Shown: piece after piece, positions 8,163-16,139 of the stretch | Layout of the letters: each line of letters opens with the position of its first letter | Position numbering within the stretch: position 1 is the first letter of the stretch | From: Collimonas pratensis | GTDB lineage: Bacteria; Pseudomonadota; Gammaproteobacteria; Burkholderiales; Burkholderiaceae_D | Assembly (NCBI RefSeq): GCF_001584185.1 | Contig: NZ_CP013234.1 | Coordinates: 1,302,001-1,366,000, forward strand | Reading direction: 5' to 3' | DNA: 64,000 nucleotides | Notes under the pieces: generated by a model | Told to the model about the DNA's origin: nothing | Databases searched by the model: none | Seen by the model: the letters and a program-made list of their open reading frames with translations, nothing else | Made by a program: the position numbers and the translations under genes

Positions 8163-8270
8163 ATGTTTAATTATCGCCAATGGCAGTGCCGGCGCACCGC
8201 TGCAGCCAGCTTTCCCCCCGTATTATTGCTTGTCTTGTCCCATGCATTCGTGGCCGGGGTGCGCGCATGA
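8163..8270 (+). CDS. possible 35-residue leader peptide coupled to the exchanger gene
   Basis: An ATG at 8163 with AGGA nine bases upstream (CAGGATGTCCC) opens a 35-codon frame between the riboswitch and the exchanger. Its TGA (8268-8270) overlaps the exchanger ATG at 8267 as ATGA, the usual arrangement for translational coupling. The peptide has a basic N-terminal half, a hydrophobic run (FPPVLLLVLSHAFVAG) and no family resemblance. Whether it is translated is unknown. It is listed because its ribosome site is the first one downstream of the riboswitch. Confidence 0.35.
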   Translation: MFNYRQWQCRRTAAASFPPVLLLVLSHAFVAGVRA

Positions 8271-9271
8271 TGCTCGCTATCGCCTTGCTGCTCGGCTCTG
8301 CCGTCGTCATCTACTTGTCCTGTGAATATTTCGTCAATAGCATCGAATGGGTAGGGCGCCGGCTCGGCATTGCCCAGAGCGCGGTAGGGACGGTGCTGGC
8401 GGCGTTCGGCACGGCCTTGCCGGAAAGCGTGGTGACCTTTGTCGCCGTAGTGTTCGGGCGCGATGCCGCGCACCGCGAAATCGGCGTCGGCGCCGCCCTC
8501 GGCGGTCCGCTGGTGTTGGCCACCATCGCTTATGCAGTGGTGGGGCTGATGTTCATCCTGAACCGCAAGAAGCTCGGCAGCATCCTGCTCTCTGCCAGCG
8601 CCGCCGCACGCCTGAGCCGGGATCAAGCCTGGTTCATCGGGATATTCGTGGTCAAGGTCGGCCTCGGGTTGGTGGCGTTTGCCATCAAGCCCTGGCTGGG
8701 CGTGTTTTTCCTGCTGGCCTATGGTGTCTACATCTGGGGCGAAATGCGCAAGGAAGAAGATGCCGATGCCGAGATCCACGAGCTGGAGCCGCTCAAGTTC
8801 CGTCCCCACGATCCGCAGCCGGTGCTGGGCTGGGCATTGCTGCAGACGTTGGTGGCGCTAGTGGTGATTTTCCTTAGCTCGCAGCTGTTCGTGCATCAGC
8901 TCGGTGAAATTTCTCCCTGGCTCGGCATCTCGCCGCAGCTGACTGCCTTGTTGCTGAGTCCGATTGCAACCGAACTGCCGGAAATCCTGAACGCCGTGAT
9001 CTGGGTCCGGCAGGGCAAGCAGACGCTGGCCCTGAGCAATATCAGCGGCGCGATGATGATCCAGGCCACCATCCCGACCGCGCTGGTGCTGATCTTTACG
9101 CCGTGGATGCTCAGCCCGGCATTGATCTGGGCTGCCGCGGTCACCATGATCTCGATGTTCGGCCTGTATGCCTTGCTGCGCAAAGGCATGCTGAGCGGCG
9201 GCATCCTTGCGCTGTTCGGCTTGCTGTATGTGGTGTTTGCCGCTGGCCTTGGATGGATAGGCGTGCACTAA
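8267..9271 (+). CDS. CaCA-superfamily cation exchanger, probable Mn2+ exporter
   Basis: This 334-residue membrane protein belongs to the sodium/calcium exchanger superfamily. It has two related halves of about five hydrophobic segments, each with an acidic alpha-repeat: FGTALPESVVTFVAV (near residue 50) and LSPIATELPEILNAV (near residue 230). Between them lies a charged cytosolic loop (GEMRKEEDADAEIHELE). Because a yybP-ykoY riboswitch precedes it, the exported ion is more likely Mn2+ than Ca2+ (inference). I chose the ATG at 8267 (tandem ATG at 8270) because the membrane segment starts there; an in-frame ATG at 8180 would add a polar Cys-rich extension. Confidence 0.85.
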   Translation: MMLAIALLLGSAVVIYLSCEYFVNSIEWVGRRLGIAQSAVGTVLAAFGTALPESVVTFVAVVFGRDAAHREIGVGAALGGPLVLATIAYAVVGLMFILNRKKLGSILLSASAAARLSRDQAWFIGIFVVKVGLGLVAFAIKPWLGVFFLLAYGVYIWGEMRKEEDADAEIHELEPLKFRPHDPQPVLGWALLQTLVALVVIFLSSQLFVHQLGEISPWLGISPQLTALLLSPIATELPEILNAVIWVRQGKQTLALSNISGAMMIQATIPTALVLIFTPWMLSPALIWAAAVTMISMFGLYALLRKGMLSGGILALFGLLYVVFAAGLGWIGVH

Positions 9272-9290
9272 CTGTTATGGTCAGAGTTTG

Positions 9291-9623
9291 TCAGGAGCGC
9301 GCACCCAAGGCAATCACCGCCGCGCCTGACAATGCCAGTCCTGCCCCCAGCAGATCGGTTCAGCGCGGCGCAATGCCGTCGACGCTCCACAGCCAGAAAA
9401 TTGCCGTGGCGATATACACCGCACCGTAAGCCGCATACACGCGGCCGCTGGCGGCAGGGTGCAAGCTCAGCAGCCAGACGAAAGCGGTCAGGCTGATTGC
9501 CGCCGGCAGCAATAGCCATGCCGAGCCTTTGTTGTTTAGCCACAGCATGGGCAGATAGCAGCCGAGCAGTTCGGCGATGGCGGTCAGCAGGAACAAGCCG
9601 AAGGTTTTTGTCATGGCGTTCAA
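9291..9623 (-). pseudogene. ynfA: YnfA-family (UPF0060) membrane protein with an in-frame stop
   Basis: The frame starting at 9623 (alternative Met at 9614) encodes a clear YnfA-family small membrane protein, with the hallmark [23 protein letters not shown]. It meets TGA at 9360-9362 after 87 residues. The same frame then continues for 22 residues (TDLLGAGLALSGAAVI...) to a second TGA at 9291-9293. This tail is the fourth membrane segment expected in the family, and reading through gives the usual length of about 110. Homologues have Trp at or beside the stop position, so TGG to TGA is the simplest change. It is either a truncated protein lacking its last helix or a sequence error. Confidence 0.8.
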
Positions 9624-9680
9624 AGAGGGTGGAGGGGCAGGAAAGCGGCGAAACCGCTATACTAATGTTCTTTTGATATC

Positions 9681-9737
9681 CGGTGCCTGGACGACCTGGC
9701 ACTGCATTCTATCCGGGGACGACCCCACTACTGGAGG
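9681..9737 (+). ncRNA. guanidine-II (mini-ykkC) riboswitch
   Basis: Two short hairpins with identical ACGA loops are separated by 12 bases. The first is GTGCC-TGG-ACGA-CCT-GGCAC (9683-9702) and the second GGGG-ACGA-CCCC (9715-9726). They are followed at 9733-9737 by GGAGG, the ribosome site of gdx. Paired hairpins with ACGR loops next to the ribosome site define the guanidine-II class, in which two bound guanidinium ions lock the loops together and free the ribosome site. Confidence 0.93.
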
Positions 9738-9741
9738 TCGC

Positions 9742-10062
9742 ATGGCCTGGATCATTCTCTTTCTCGCCGGCTTAGCTGAAATCGTCTGGGCCGTCGGCCT
9801 CAAATACTCTGAAGGTTTTACCCGCCTCTGGCCATCTGTGATCACGGTGGCCGGCATGGCCATCAGCATCTGGCTGCTGGCGCTCGCCATGCGCACCCTG
9901 CCGCTGGGCACCGCCTATGCGGTATGGACCGGGATCGGTGCGGTGGGATCGTTCATTGCCGGCATCGTGCTGCTGGGCGAGGCGGCCAGCCTGGCGCGCA
10001 TCGGCAGCGTCAGCCTGATCGTGTTGGGATTGATCGGTTTGAAACTGTCGACGGCTGCCTAA
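9742..10062 (+). CDS. gdx: SMR-family guanidinium exporter Gdx (SugE type)
   Basis: This 106-residue protein with four membrane helices is a small multidrug resistance family member of the SugE/Gdx subtype. It carries the essential membrane glutamate Glu13 ([21 protein letters not shown]) and the subtype signature [19 protein letters not shown]. Gdx proteins are dual-topology dimers that exchange guanidinium for protons. The ATG at 9742 follows GGAGG by 4 bases. The guanidine-II riboswitch directly upstream independently supports the substrate. Its last 4 bases overlap the end of the convergent ribbon-helix-helix gene. Confidence 0.95.
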   Translation: MAWIILFLAGLAEIVWAVGLKYSEGFTRLWPSVITVAGMAISIWLLALAMRTLPLGTAYAVWTGIGAVGSFIAGIVLLGEAASLARIGSVSLIVLGLIGLKLSTAA

Positions 10063-10379
10063 GCCGCGGCGCTGATCTTGGTCGCCGCCGTGGCTGCCGT
10101 GGTGGCAAATCCGGCGTCGGTTTTCAGGCTCTGGTAACGCAGGCAGGTGACACGCAAGAAAGATGAAAAATTGCTGGCTTCGCCCAGGTGGGTAGTGACT
10201 TCATCGTGCAGCTTGGCGATCAGCTGGTTGGTGGTGAGGTCGTTATCCGCCGCCAATTCCGCCAGGGTCTGCCAGAACAGGTTCTCCAGCTTGATGGTGG
10301 TGATGACGCCCATGATGCGCACCGAACGGGCGCGCGACTCATACAGTATGGGATCGGCCTGGGCATAAATCTGACACAT
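10059..10379 (-). CDS. ribbon-helix-helix domain protein
   Basis: This 106-residue protein contains a ribbon-helix-helix-like segment (about residues 22-68: [38 protein letters not shown]) of the kind annotated as RHH_4, and a low-complexity Ala/Thr tail. Such proteins are usually small DNA-binding regulators or antitoxin-like factors. No target is indicated by the neighbours. It is convergent with gdx and the stop codons overlap by 4 bases. I chose the ATG at 10379; a longer frame to 10442 adds residues that do not look like the domain. Confidence 0.65.
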   Translation of the reverse strand: MCQIYAQADPILYESRARSVRIMGVITTIKLENLFWQTLAELAADNDLTTNQLIAKLHDEVTTHLGEASNFSSFLRVTCLRYQSLKTDAGFATTAATAATKISAAA

Positions 10380-10449
10380 CGAACGCCTCGCTTCTTGCAG
10401 TTGAGCATGCTGGTAAAAATGCGGCCGCACTGGCAGCCGCACGCTGGCA

Positions 10450-11031
10450 TCATAACTCGATGCGGGTCCCCAATGCAGTCAGGAACAATGCCAGCCAGGC
10501 TGGATGGGCCGGCCATGCCGGCGCGGTCACCAGGTTGCCGTCGCGGTGCGCCGCGGCGATATCGATTTCGGCATACTTGCCGCCGGCCAGCTTGACCTCC
10601 GGCGCGCAGGCAGGATAGGCCGAACAGGTTTTGCCTTCCAGCACGCCGGCCGCCGCCAGCAATTGCGGGCCATGGCAGACCGCGGCAATCGGCTTGTCGG
10701 AGGCATGGAACTGCTGGACGATTTCGATCACGCGCGGATTCAGGCGCAGGTACTCCGGGGCGCGGCCGCCGGGGATCAGCAAGGCGTCGTAGCGGCTGAC
10801 GTCGACATCGCTGAACGCCGCATTCAAGGTAAAGTTATGGCCCGGCTTTTCGCTATAGGTCTGGTCGCCTTCAAAGTCGTGGATGGCGGTGCGGATCTGG
10901 GCGCCGGCGGCTTTGTTCGGACACACCACGTCGACCTGGTGGCCGACCATCTGCAAGGCCTGGAACGGCACCATCAGTTCATAATCTTCAACGTAGTCGC
11001 CGGCCAGGATCAGGATTTTCTTTGCGCTCAT
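10450..11031 (-). CDS. DJ-1/PfpI-family protein
   Basis: This 193-residue protein is a compact DJ-1/PfpI-family member close to the YhbO/Pfp I branch. It opens with [23 protein letters not shown], which includes the conserved Glu, and carries the nucleophile elbow [17 protein letters not shown] with Cys followed by His. Branch members have been described as stress-protective deglycases or glyoxalases; which activity applies here cannot be told. It is in the same orientation as the RHH gene (70 bases downstream) and is divergent from folE. Confidence 0.85.
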   Translation of the reverse strand: MSAKKILILAGDYVEDYELMVPFQALQMVGHQVDVVCPNKAAGAQIRTAIHDFEGDQTYSEKPGHNFTLNAAFSDVDVSRYDALLIPGGRAPEYLRLNPRVIEIVQQFHASDKPIAAVCHGPQLLAAAGVLEGKTCSAYPACAPEVKLAGGKYAEIDIAAAHRDGNLVTAPAWPAHPAWLALFLTALGTRIEL

Positions 11032-11281
11032 GATGGTTCTTTCAGTGAGGTTGGTGGGGCAGAGAAGGTCGAGTATGGGACCATGAAAACTTGTGCAGGT
11101 AATAACGGGGTATTACCGCGCCAGGTTTCGATGTTGCATTGCGCAAACGACGTGTTTTGACTAATCGAATGCACTAATGCGATAGCTGAATTACACTGTC
11201 GGCATTGGCCGCCGCGCTTGACCGAATGAATTCAGCATAAGTGTGCGGCTGCACAGCGGCAAGTAAAAATTATTTTAAAAA

Positions 11282-11309
11282 GGTAAGCAGATGAGGGTAA
11301 GCAGATGAG
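11282..11309 (+). repeat. 14-bp tandem duplication of the folE ribosome site and start codon
   Basis: GGTAAGCAGATGAG occurs twice without a gap (11282-11295 and 11296-11309). Each copy carries a purine-rich ribosome site and an ATG. The second ATG (11305) starts folE. The first (11291) starts a five-codon frame, M-R-V-S-R, whose TGA overlaps the folE ATG as ATGA. Confidence 0.9.
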
Positions 11310-11931
11310 CTCAAAAGATTCATTGCCAGCGACGGCGGCCAGCACCTTGCCGGAACGTCCAAGCCGGGCCGAGGCGGAGTCGGCGATTCGTACTTTGCTG
11401 CGCTGGGCGGGCGACGATCCTGACCGCGAAGGCCTGCTGGACACGCCGGCGCGCGTGGCGCGCGCCTATGAAGAGTTCTTTGCCGGCTACAGCAAGGATC
11501 CGGTCGAGATCCTGTCGACCACGTTTTCGGAAGTGGAAGGCTATGACGAGATGGTGGTGCTGACCAACATCCGTTTTGAAAGCCATTGCGAGCACCACAT
11601 GGCGCCTATCATCGGCAAGGCGCACGTGGCCTATCTGCCGGACCGGCGCGTGGTGGGGATTTCGAAACTGGCGCGCCTGGTGGATATCTATGCGAAGCGC
11701 CTGCAGATCCAGGAAAAAATGACGGTGCAGATCGCCGATACCCTGCAGCAGGTCTTGCTGCCGAAGGGCGTGGCGGTAGTGATCGAGGCATCGCACGGTT
11801 GCATGACCACGCGCGGCATCCACAAGCCGGGCACCAGCCTGGTGACCAGCCGCATGCTGGGCGCGTTCCGCGACGATCCGTCGACGCGGCGCGAGTTCAT
11901 GAGCATCATCAGCCAGAAGCGCAGCGAGTAA
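11305..11931 (+). CDS. folE: GTP cyclohydrolase I
   Basis: This 208-residue enzyme converts GTP to 7,8-dihydroneopterin triphosphate, the first step of folate and pterin synthesis. The zinc site is intact: [20 protein letters not shown] (Cys95, His98) and [10 protein letters not shown] (Cys166). The conserved [25 protein letters not shown] and TSRMLGAFR stretches identify the type I enzyme. Family length is about 190-220. It stands alone on the plus strand, with no other folate gene nearby. The start is set by the second copy of a tandem duplication, which leaves an upstream mini-frame that could affect translation. Confidence 0.95.
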   Translation: MSSKDSLPATAASTLPERPSRAEAESAIRTLLRWAGDDPDREGLLDTPARVARAYEEFFAGYSKDPVEILSTTFSEVEGYDEMVVLTNIRFESHCEHHMAPIIGKAHVAYLPDRRVVGISKLARLVDIYAKRLQIQEKMTVQIADTLQQVLLPKGVAVVIEASHGCMTTRGIHKPGTSLVTSRMLGAFRDDPSTRREFMSIISQKRSE

Positions 11932-11963
11932 GGTCTCTGTAGACAGACGCCGCCCGGCTTCAA

Positions 11964-11989
11964 TGCCGGAAGCGCAGATGCTTCCGGCA
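11964..11989. terminator. hairpin between convergent folE and mdfA
   Basis: TGCCGGAAGC (11964-11973) pairs perfectly with GCTTCCGGCA (11980-11989) around a 6-base loop. It lies between the folE stop and the mdfA stop, where a shared terminator is expected. There is no T-run, so termination efficiency is uncertain. Confidence 0.5.
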
Positions 11990-12000
11990 ATCCCTTCAGG

Positions 12001-13245
12001 TCAGATCAGCGGTCCCGCTTCCTTCTCTTCATGGCCGGTCACCCGCGCCTGCATGGCGCGCGCTACCACGCTGCGCGAAAGGTGCCAGTACAAGCCGATG
12101 ACAGCGGTCGAGAACAGCGCAAAACCCATCATTCCCGCATACAGGTAAAACACCTTGTACAGCTCGATGCCGACGCCATACAGGGTCATGTTGATCATGC
12201 CCATGGTAGCGGCCACGGTAGCTTTCGAGACCGGGCTTTCAGTCAGGGTGAAACGTATCATCACCGCCGCCGACAAGCCTTCGCCGAAGGCGATCACGCT
12301 GATTGCCGCCACCAGGAAATAAGGCTTGTCGAGGAAAGCGGCGCCGAGCAGCATGATCAGGATGCCGACTGCAATCGGATACAGCGCGATCTTGATCGAA
12401 CTACCCAGGCGCCAGCGATCGACCTGGCGTGCCAGCACCAGGTTGCCGGCGATCAGGCAGGCGAACACCGGAATTTGCCAGTAACCGTATTCGATCACGC
12501 TCAGATGGCCGTCGGCCACCAGGATTTCCGGTGACATCGCGATCCAGCCGATCAGAGGGATCGCCAGCAAAGGCATGCACATCGCTGCCTTGACGAAATG
12601 GCGGTTGCCGACCACTTCACGGTAGTCGTGCCAGATCTGCATCAGCGGCAGTTTCTCCTTGCGCGGCTTGACGGTCTCAGGCATGTGCCGCGCCAGGCCG
12701 ATCAAGGCGATGGTGGCAATCGCGGCGATGAACACGAACACCATGCGCCACGGCAGAACCTCGATCATGAAGGCGCCTGCAACCGGGCCGATCAGCGGCG
12801 CAATCAGCGCCACATTCGCCATCAGGGCAGTGACCCGGATCGCTGCCTTTTCTTCGAACGCCTCCTGCACCACGGCATAGCCGACCGAAGAAATAAAGCA
12901 CAAGCCCATGCCTTGCAGCACACGCAAGGCGATGAAGCTTTCGATGCTGCGCGAGAACAGCGTCGCCAGGCAAGCGATGATGAAAAACAGCGTGCCGCCC
13001 AGCATCACAGGACGGCGGCCGATGCGATCCGAGAGCGGTCCGAACAGCCATTGGAAGATCGCGCCGCCCACCAGGAAGGCGGTCATGGCGGAGGCCATCC
13101 AGGCCGCGCTGGCGCCGAATTCGCGGGTCACCGTCAGCATGCCGGGCTGGATCATGTCGTTGGCGATGTACACCGAAAATTCGAACAGCACCAGGGCCAG
13201 CGGGAACATCAGGGTGTTGCGGGTCAGCGTAGAAATTTTTTGCAT
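12001..13245 (-). CDS. mdfA: MdfA-type MFS multidrug efflux transporter
   Basis: This 414-residue, twelve-helix protein is very close to MdfA, a proton antiporter for chloramphenicol and cationic or neutral drugs. Helix 1 reads VLFEFSVYIANDMIQPGML and keeps the two acidic residues matching MdfA Glu26 and Asp34 (here Glu22, Asp30). Motif A is GPLSDRIGRRPVML, and motif C-like sequence appears in ALMANVALIAPLIGPVAGAF. I chose the ATG at 13245 (MQKISTLTRN); the longer frame upstream reads non-conserved Pro-rich sequence. The LysR gene at 13421 lies upstream on the same strand with a 175-base gap. Confidence 0.92.
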   Translation of the reverse strand: MQKISTLTRNTLMFPLALVLFEFSVYIANDMIQPGMLTVTREFGASAAWMASAMTAFLVGGAIFQWLFGPLSDRIGRRPVMLGGTLFFIIACLATLFSRSIESFIALRVLQGMGLCFISSVGYAVVQEAFEEKAAIRVTALMANVALIAPLIGPVAGAFMIEVLPWRMVFVFIAAIATIALIGLARHMPETVKPRKEKLPLMQIWHDYREVVGNRHFVKAAMCMPLLAIPLIGWIAMSPEILVADGHLSVIEYGYWQIPVFACLIAGNLVLARQVDRWRLGSSIKIALYPIAVGILIMLLGAAFLDKPYFLVAAISVIAFGEGLSAAVMIRFTLTESPVSKATVAATMGMINMTLYGVGIELYKVFYLYAGMMGFALFSTAVIGLYWHLSRSVVARAMQARVTGHEEKEAGPLI

Positions 13246-13420
13246 TGTTTGATTCGCTTGGTAAAAACGAGGTGAAGCTATAGAGCCGGAGATCGGGCAT
13301 CGCGCCGGGCCGGCCGGCTTGCGATTAGGTACAAGGTGCTGATCCGGCGAGGGCGGCAAAGCCGCACATGGCGTCAGCGGGTGAGGTTGTCTGGCGCAAT
13401 CGCCTGAAGAAATGACGTCG

Positions 13421-14329
13421 TCAATGGACCGGCGCTTCCCAGCCGGAGTCTGCGCTGAATTCCTCGACCAGAAAATCGAGCATGGCGCGCAGGACGGCAG
13501 GCATTTGACGGCGCGAAGCATAGACGCCGTAAATGCTCAATTCGCGCGGGCGATATTCGCCGAGCAGCGCCCGTAGTCTACCACTATGCAGCAATCCTGC
13601 GGCGGCGTGCAGCGGCTGCAAGGCGATCCCGGCGCCGCATGCCGCCGCTTCCAGCAGCACCGACGATTCATTGGCGCTCATGTTGCCGCCCACCGGCACG
13701 CTAACGGGCACGCCATCCTTCTCGAATTCCCACAGGCTTTTACCGAAATAGGAATAGGTCAGGCAGTTATGCAGGGCCAGGTCTTCGATGGTTTTCGGTG
13801 TGCCGTGCTGTTCCAGATAGGACGGCGCCGCCACCACCACCGAGTGGCATACCGCCAGCTTACGCGCAATCAGGTTGGGATCGAGCGCATTGGTGATACG
13901 GATCGCCAGGTCGATCCGTTCTTCGATCAGGTTGACGGTGCGGTCCACCATCAGCATGTCGATCGCGGTGGCGGGATAGCGCTTGAGGAAGCGAGTCAGC
14001 AGCGGCACCAGATAGGTTTGTCCCATCGACATGCTGAAGGTCAGGCGCAGCGTCCCTTGCGGCGTGTTCTCGGGCGCTGCCGCCGAGGATTGGATGTCGC
14101 CGGCCATGTCCAGCATTTGCCGGCAACGCGGCAAGGTATCGCTGCCGGCCGAGGTCAGGCTGAGCTTGCGGGTGGTCCGGTGCAGCAGGCGCGCGCCAAC
14201 CCATTCCTCCAGCTCGGCCAGATAGCGCGACACCATGGCGCGCGACATGTCGAGCTTGTCGGCGGCGGCGGTCAGGCTACCCAGGTCGGCCACCTCGACA
14301 AAGACTTGCATCGCGATCAATCTGTCCAT
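13421..14329 (-). CDS. LysR-family transcriptional regulator
   Basis: This 302-residue regulator has the N-terminal winged helix (MDRLIAMQVFVEVADLGSLTAAADKLDMSRAMVSRYLAELE) and a substrate-binding-like effector domain from about residue 92. It belongs to the common proteobacterial branch starting MDRL. It is divergent from the metallo-beta-lactamase-fold gene at 14476, across a 146-base gap holding a 9-base direct repeat, and upstream of mdfA on its own strand. Either neighbour may be its target; the divergent arrangement is the more usual one for this family. Confidence 0.9.
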   Translation of the reverse strand: MDRLIAMQVFVEVADLGSLTAAADKLDMSRAMVSRYLAELEEWVGARLLHRTTRKLSLTSAGSDTLPRCRQMLDMAGDIQSSAAAPENTPQGTLRLTFSMSMGQTYLVPLLTRFLKRYPATAIDMLMVDRTVNLIEERIDLAIRITNALDPNLIARKLAVCHSVVVAAPSYLEQHGTPKTIEDLALHNCLTYSYFGKSLWEFEKDGVPVSVPVGGNMSANESSVLLEAAACGAGIALQPLHAAAGLLHSGRLRALLGEYRPRELSIYGVYASRRQMPAVLRAMLDFLVEEFSADSGWEAPVH

Positions 14330-14360
14330 GGCTATTCCTGTCTACGTCCTCATCTATGCA

Positions 14361-14385
14361 ATCGATTAGATCGATTAGATCGATT
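14361..14385. promoter_or_regulatory. ATCGATTAG direct repeats in a divergent promoter region
   Basis: The 9-base unit ATCGATTAG is repeated perfectly at 14361 and 14370, and a third partial copy (ATCGATT) follows at 14379-14385. The array lies between the LysR start (14329) and the start of the MBL-fold gene (14476). Each unit contains the palindrome ATCGAT. It is a candidate regulator site, though spacing of 9 bases is short of a helical turn. Confidence 0.5.
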
Positions 14386-14475
14386 CATGCAACAAACTAT
14401 GCATCATTATGGGGTTTTTCGCATCGTTTTTGGCAACTATGATGATGGTTCTTTCACTGCACTCTGGAGATATCA

Positions 14476-15360
14476 ATGTTTAAACCTACTGTATTCCGTT
14501 CACTGCTCGCAGCTGCCGCCGGCCTGATGATTGCCGCCACCGCCAGCGCAGCGCCGCAACCGCTCAAATTGGAAGTCTATAACCCGGGCACCAGCGGCAT
14601 TTTCCCGGTGTCGTCCGAGTTGATAACCGGCAAGACTGACGCCATCGTCATCGATGCCCAGTTCGACCGCGCCAGCGCTGAGCAACTGCTGAAAAAAGTG
14701 CAGGACAGCGGCAAGAAACTGACCACCATCTACATCAGCCATGGCGATCCCGATTATTACTTTGGCCTGGAAGTGCTGAAGGCAGCCTATCCGGACGCCA
14801 GGATCGTGGCGCCGGCGCCGGTGGTCGCCCACATCAAGGCAACCATGGATGGCAAGCTGGCATTCTGGGGCCCCAAGCTGGGCGCCAATGCACCTAAGCA
14901 GCTGATCGTGCCGGAACCACTGGAAGGCAATACGCTGACGCTGGAAGGCCGCAAGCTGGAAGTCATCGGCCTCGAAGGCGCCAGCCCGGACCGCACTTTC
15001 GTCTGGATCCCATCGCTGAAAGCCGTGGTGGGCGGTGTGCTGGTGGTCGGTAATGAACATGTGTGGACGGCCGATACCCAGACCCTGGCCTCGCGCCAGC
15101 AATGGATCAAGATGCTCGACAAGATCAGCGCCTTGCATCCGCAAGTCGTGGTGCCAGGCCATTTCAGTGCCGGCGCACCGCAAAACATCGCATCGGTGCG
15201 CTTCACCAAAGACTACTTGAAGACCTATGAAGCTGAGACAGTCAAGGCCAAGGATTCTGCAGCCCTGATCGAAGCCATGAAGAAGCATTACCCGAACCTG
15301 GACGGCGTCTCATCCCTGGAGCTGGGCGCCAAGGTCAGCAAAGGTGAAATGAAATGGTAG
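14476..15360 (+). CDS. secreted metallo-beta-lactamase-fold hydrolase with atypical metal motif
   Basis: This 294-residue protein has a Sec signal peptide (cleaved near residue 26, ATASAAPQ) and an MBL-fold domain. The usual HxHxDH metal motif is replaced by SHGDPDYYFG: His89 is kept, but Asp91 stands where the second His is expected and Asp93-Tyr94 replaces Asp-His. Later family positions remain: VVPGHFSAG, and NEHVWTAD in the place of a metal-bridging Asp. It is therefore a variant clade whose metal content and activity are uncertain. It overlaps the next gene by 7 bases, indicating translational coupling. Confidence 0.8.
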   Translation: MFKPTVFRSLLAAAAGLMIAATASAAPQPLKLEVYNPGTSGIFPVSSELITGKTDAIVIDAQFDRASAEQLLKKVQDSGKKLTTIYISHGDPDYYFGLEVLKAAYPDARIVAPAPVVAHIKATMDGKLAFWGPKLGANAPKQLIVPEPLEGNTLTLEGRKLEVIGLEGASPDRTFVWIPSLKAVVGGVLVVGNEHVWTADTQTLASRQQWIKMLDKISALHPQVVVPGHFSAGAPQNIASVRFTKDYLKTYEAETVKAKDSAALIEAMKKHYPNLDGVSSLELGAKVSKGEMKW

Positions 15361-16076
15361 AGCGCAATCATTGCAACGACGACAGCTGCGTGCTGCCCGG
15401 CGCAGCTGACGCCGGGGCAGACGACGCAGCGGCGCCGCGGGCCGCCAGCGGCACAGTGCTGCATTACATCTACGATCCGCTGTGCGGCTGGTGCTATGGC
15501 GCCGCGCCCTTGCTGAAAGCGGCGCAAGAGGTCGACGGCCTTGCCATCGTATTGCATGGCGGCGGCATGCTGAGCGGCAGCAACCGCAAGCAGGTCAGTG
15601 CGCAGTTGCGCAACTACGTGATGCAGCACGATCACAGGATTGCGGCGATGACCGGCCAGCCGTTCGGCGACAGCTACTTCAACGGTTTGCTGCTGGACAC
15701 CAGCGCTGTGCTGGATTCGGATCCGCCGATCACTGCGGTGCTAGCCGCCGACGCTTGCGGCGGGCGCGGGCTGGCCATGCTGGCGCGGATCCAGACTGCG
15801 CACTATGTGCAGGGCTTGCGGGTTGCCGATACCGCAGTGCTGCGCAGCCTGGCCCTGGAAATCGGCCTTGATGCAGCCCAGTTCGACAGCGCGTTTGCGA
15901 CGCACGGCGGCGCTGCCGCCCAGGCCCACATCGCTGCCAGCCGAGCGCTGCTGAACCAGGTTGGCGGCCAGGGCTTTCCTACTTTTGTTCTGCAGCGCGG
16001 AGAGCAATTGCAGGTCCTGGATGCCGGACGTTTCCTGGGGCAGGCGGAAGCATGGAAAGTGGTTTTGCAGAGCTGA
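15354..16076 (+). CDS. DsbA-family thioredoxin-fold protein
   Basis: This 240-residue protein carries a thioredoxin-type CxxC site close to the start of its folded part (YDPLCGWCYGAAPLLKAA) and a cis-proline loop near the end (GGQGFPTFVLQRG), the signature of the cytoplasmic DsbA/FrnE-like group. No signal peptide is seen; the first 35 residues are polar and Ala/Asp-rich. The start overlaps the end of the MBL-fold gene (ATGGTAG), so the two are co-translated and may act on the same substrate. A strong terminator follows. The true start could be a later codon because the N-terminus is poorly conserved. Confidence 0.82.
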   Translation: MVERNHCNDDSCVLPGAADAGADDAAAPRAASGTVLHYIYDPLCGWCYGAAPLLKAAQEVDGLAIVLHGGGMLSGSNRKQVSAQLRNYVMQHDHRIAAMTGQPFGDSYFNGLLLDTSAVLDSDPPITAVLAADACGGRGLAMLARIQTAHYVQGLRVADTAVLRSLALEIGLDAAQFDSAFATHGGAAAQAHIAASRALLNQVGGQGFPTFVLQRGEQLQVLDAGRFLGQAEAWKVVLQS

Positions 16077-16110
16077 TGGCGGTCCCGTAGGGATGGCTGC
16101 ATCTCGATAA

Positions 16111-16139
16111 AAAGTCTGCCGAAAGGCAGGCTTTTTTTT
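16111..16139 (+). terminator. intrinsic terminator after the MBL/DsbA-family pair
   Basis: AAAGTCTGCC, loop GAAA, GGCAGGCTTT and a T-run form a textbook Rho-independent terminator 35 bases after the stop codon at 16076. Confidence 0.92.

Noticed and set aside
7861..8325. A 154-codon frame across the exchanger leader
   Set aside because: The region is a structured RNA (yybP-ykoY); the frame has no family features and runs into the exchanger gene in another frame.
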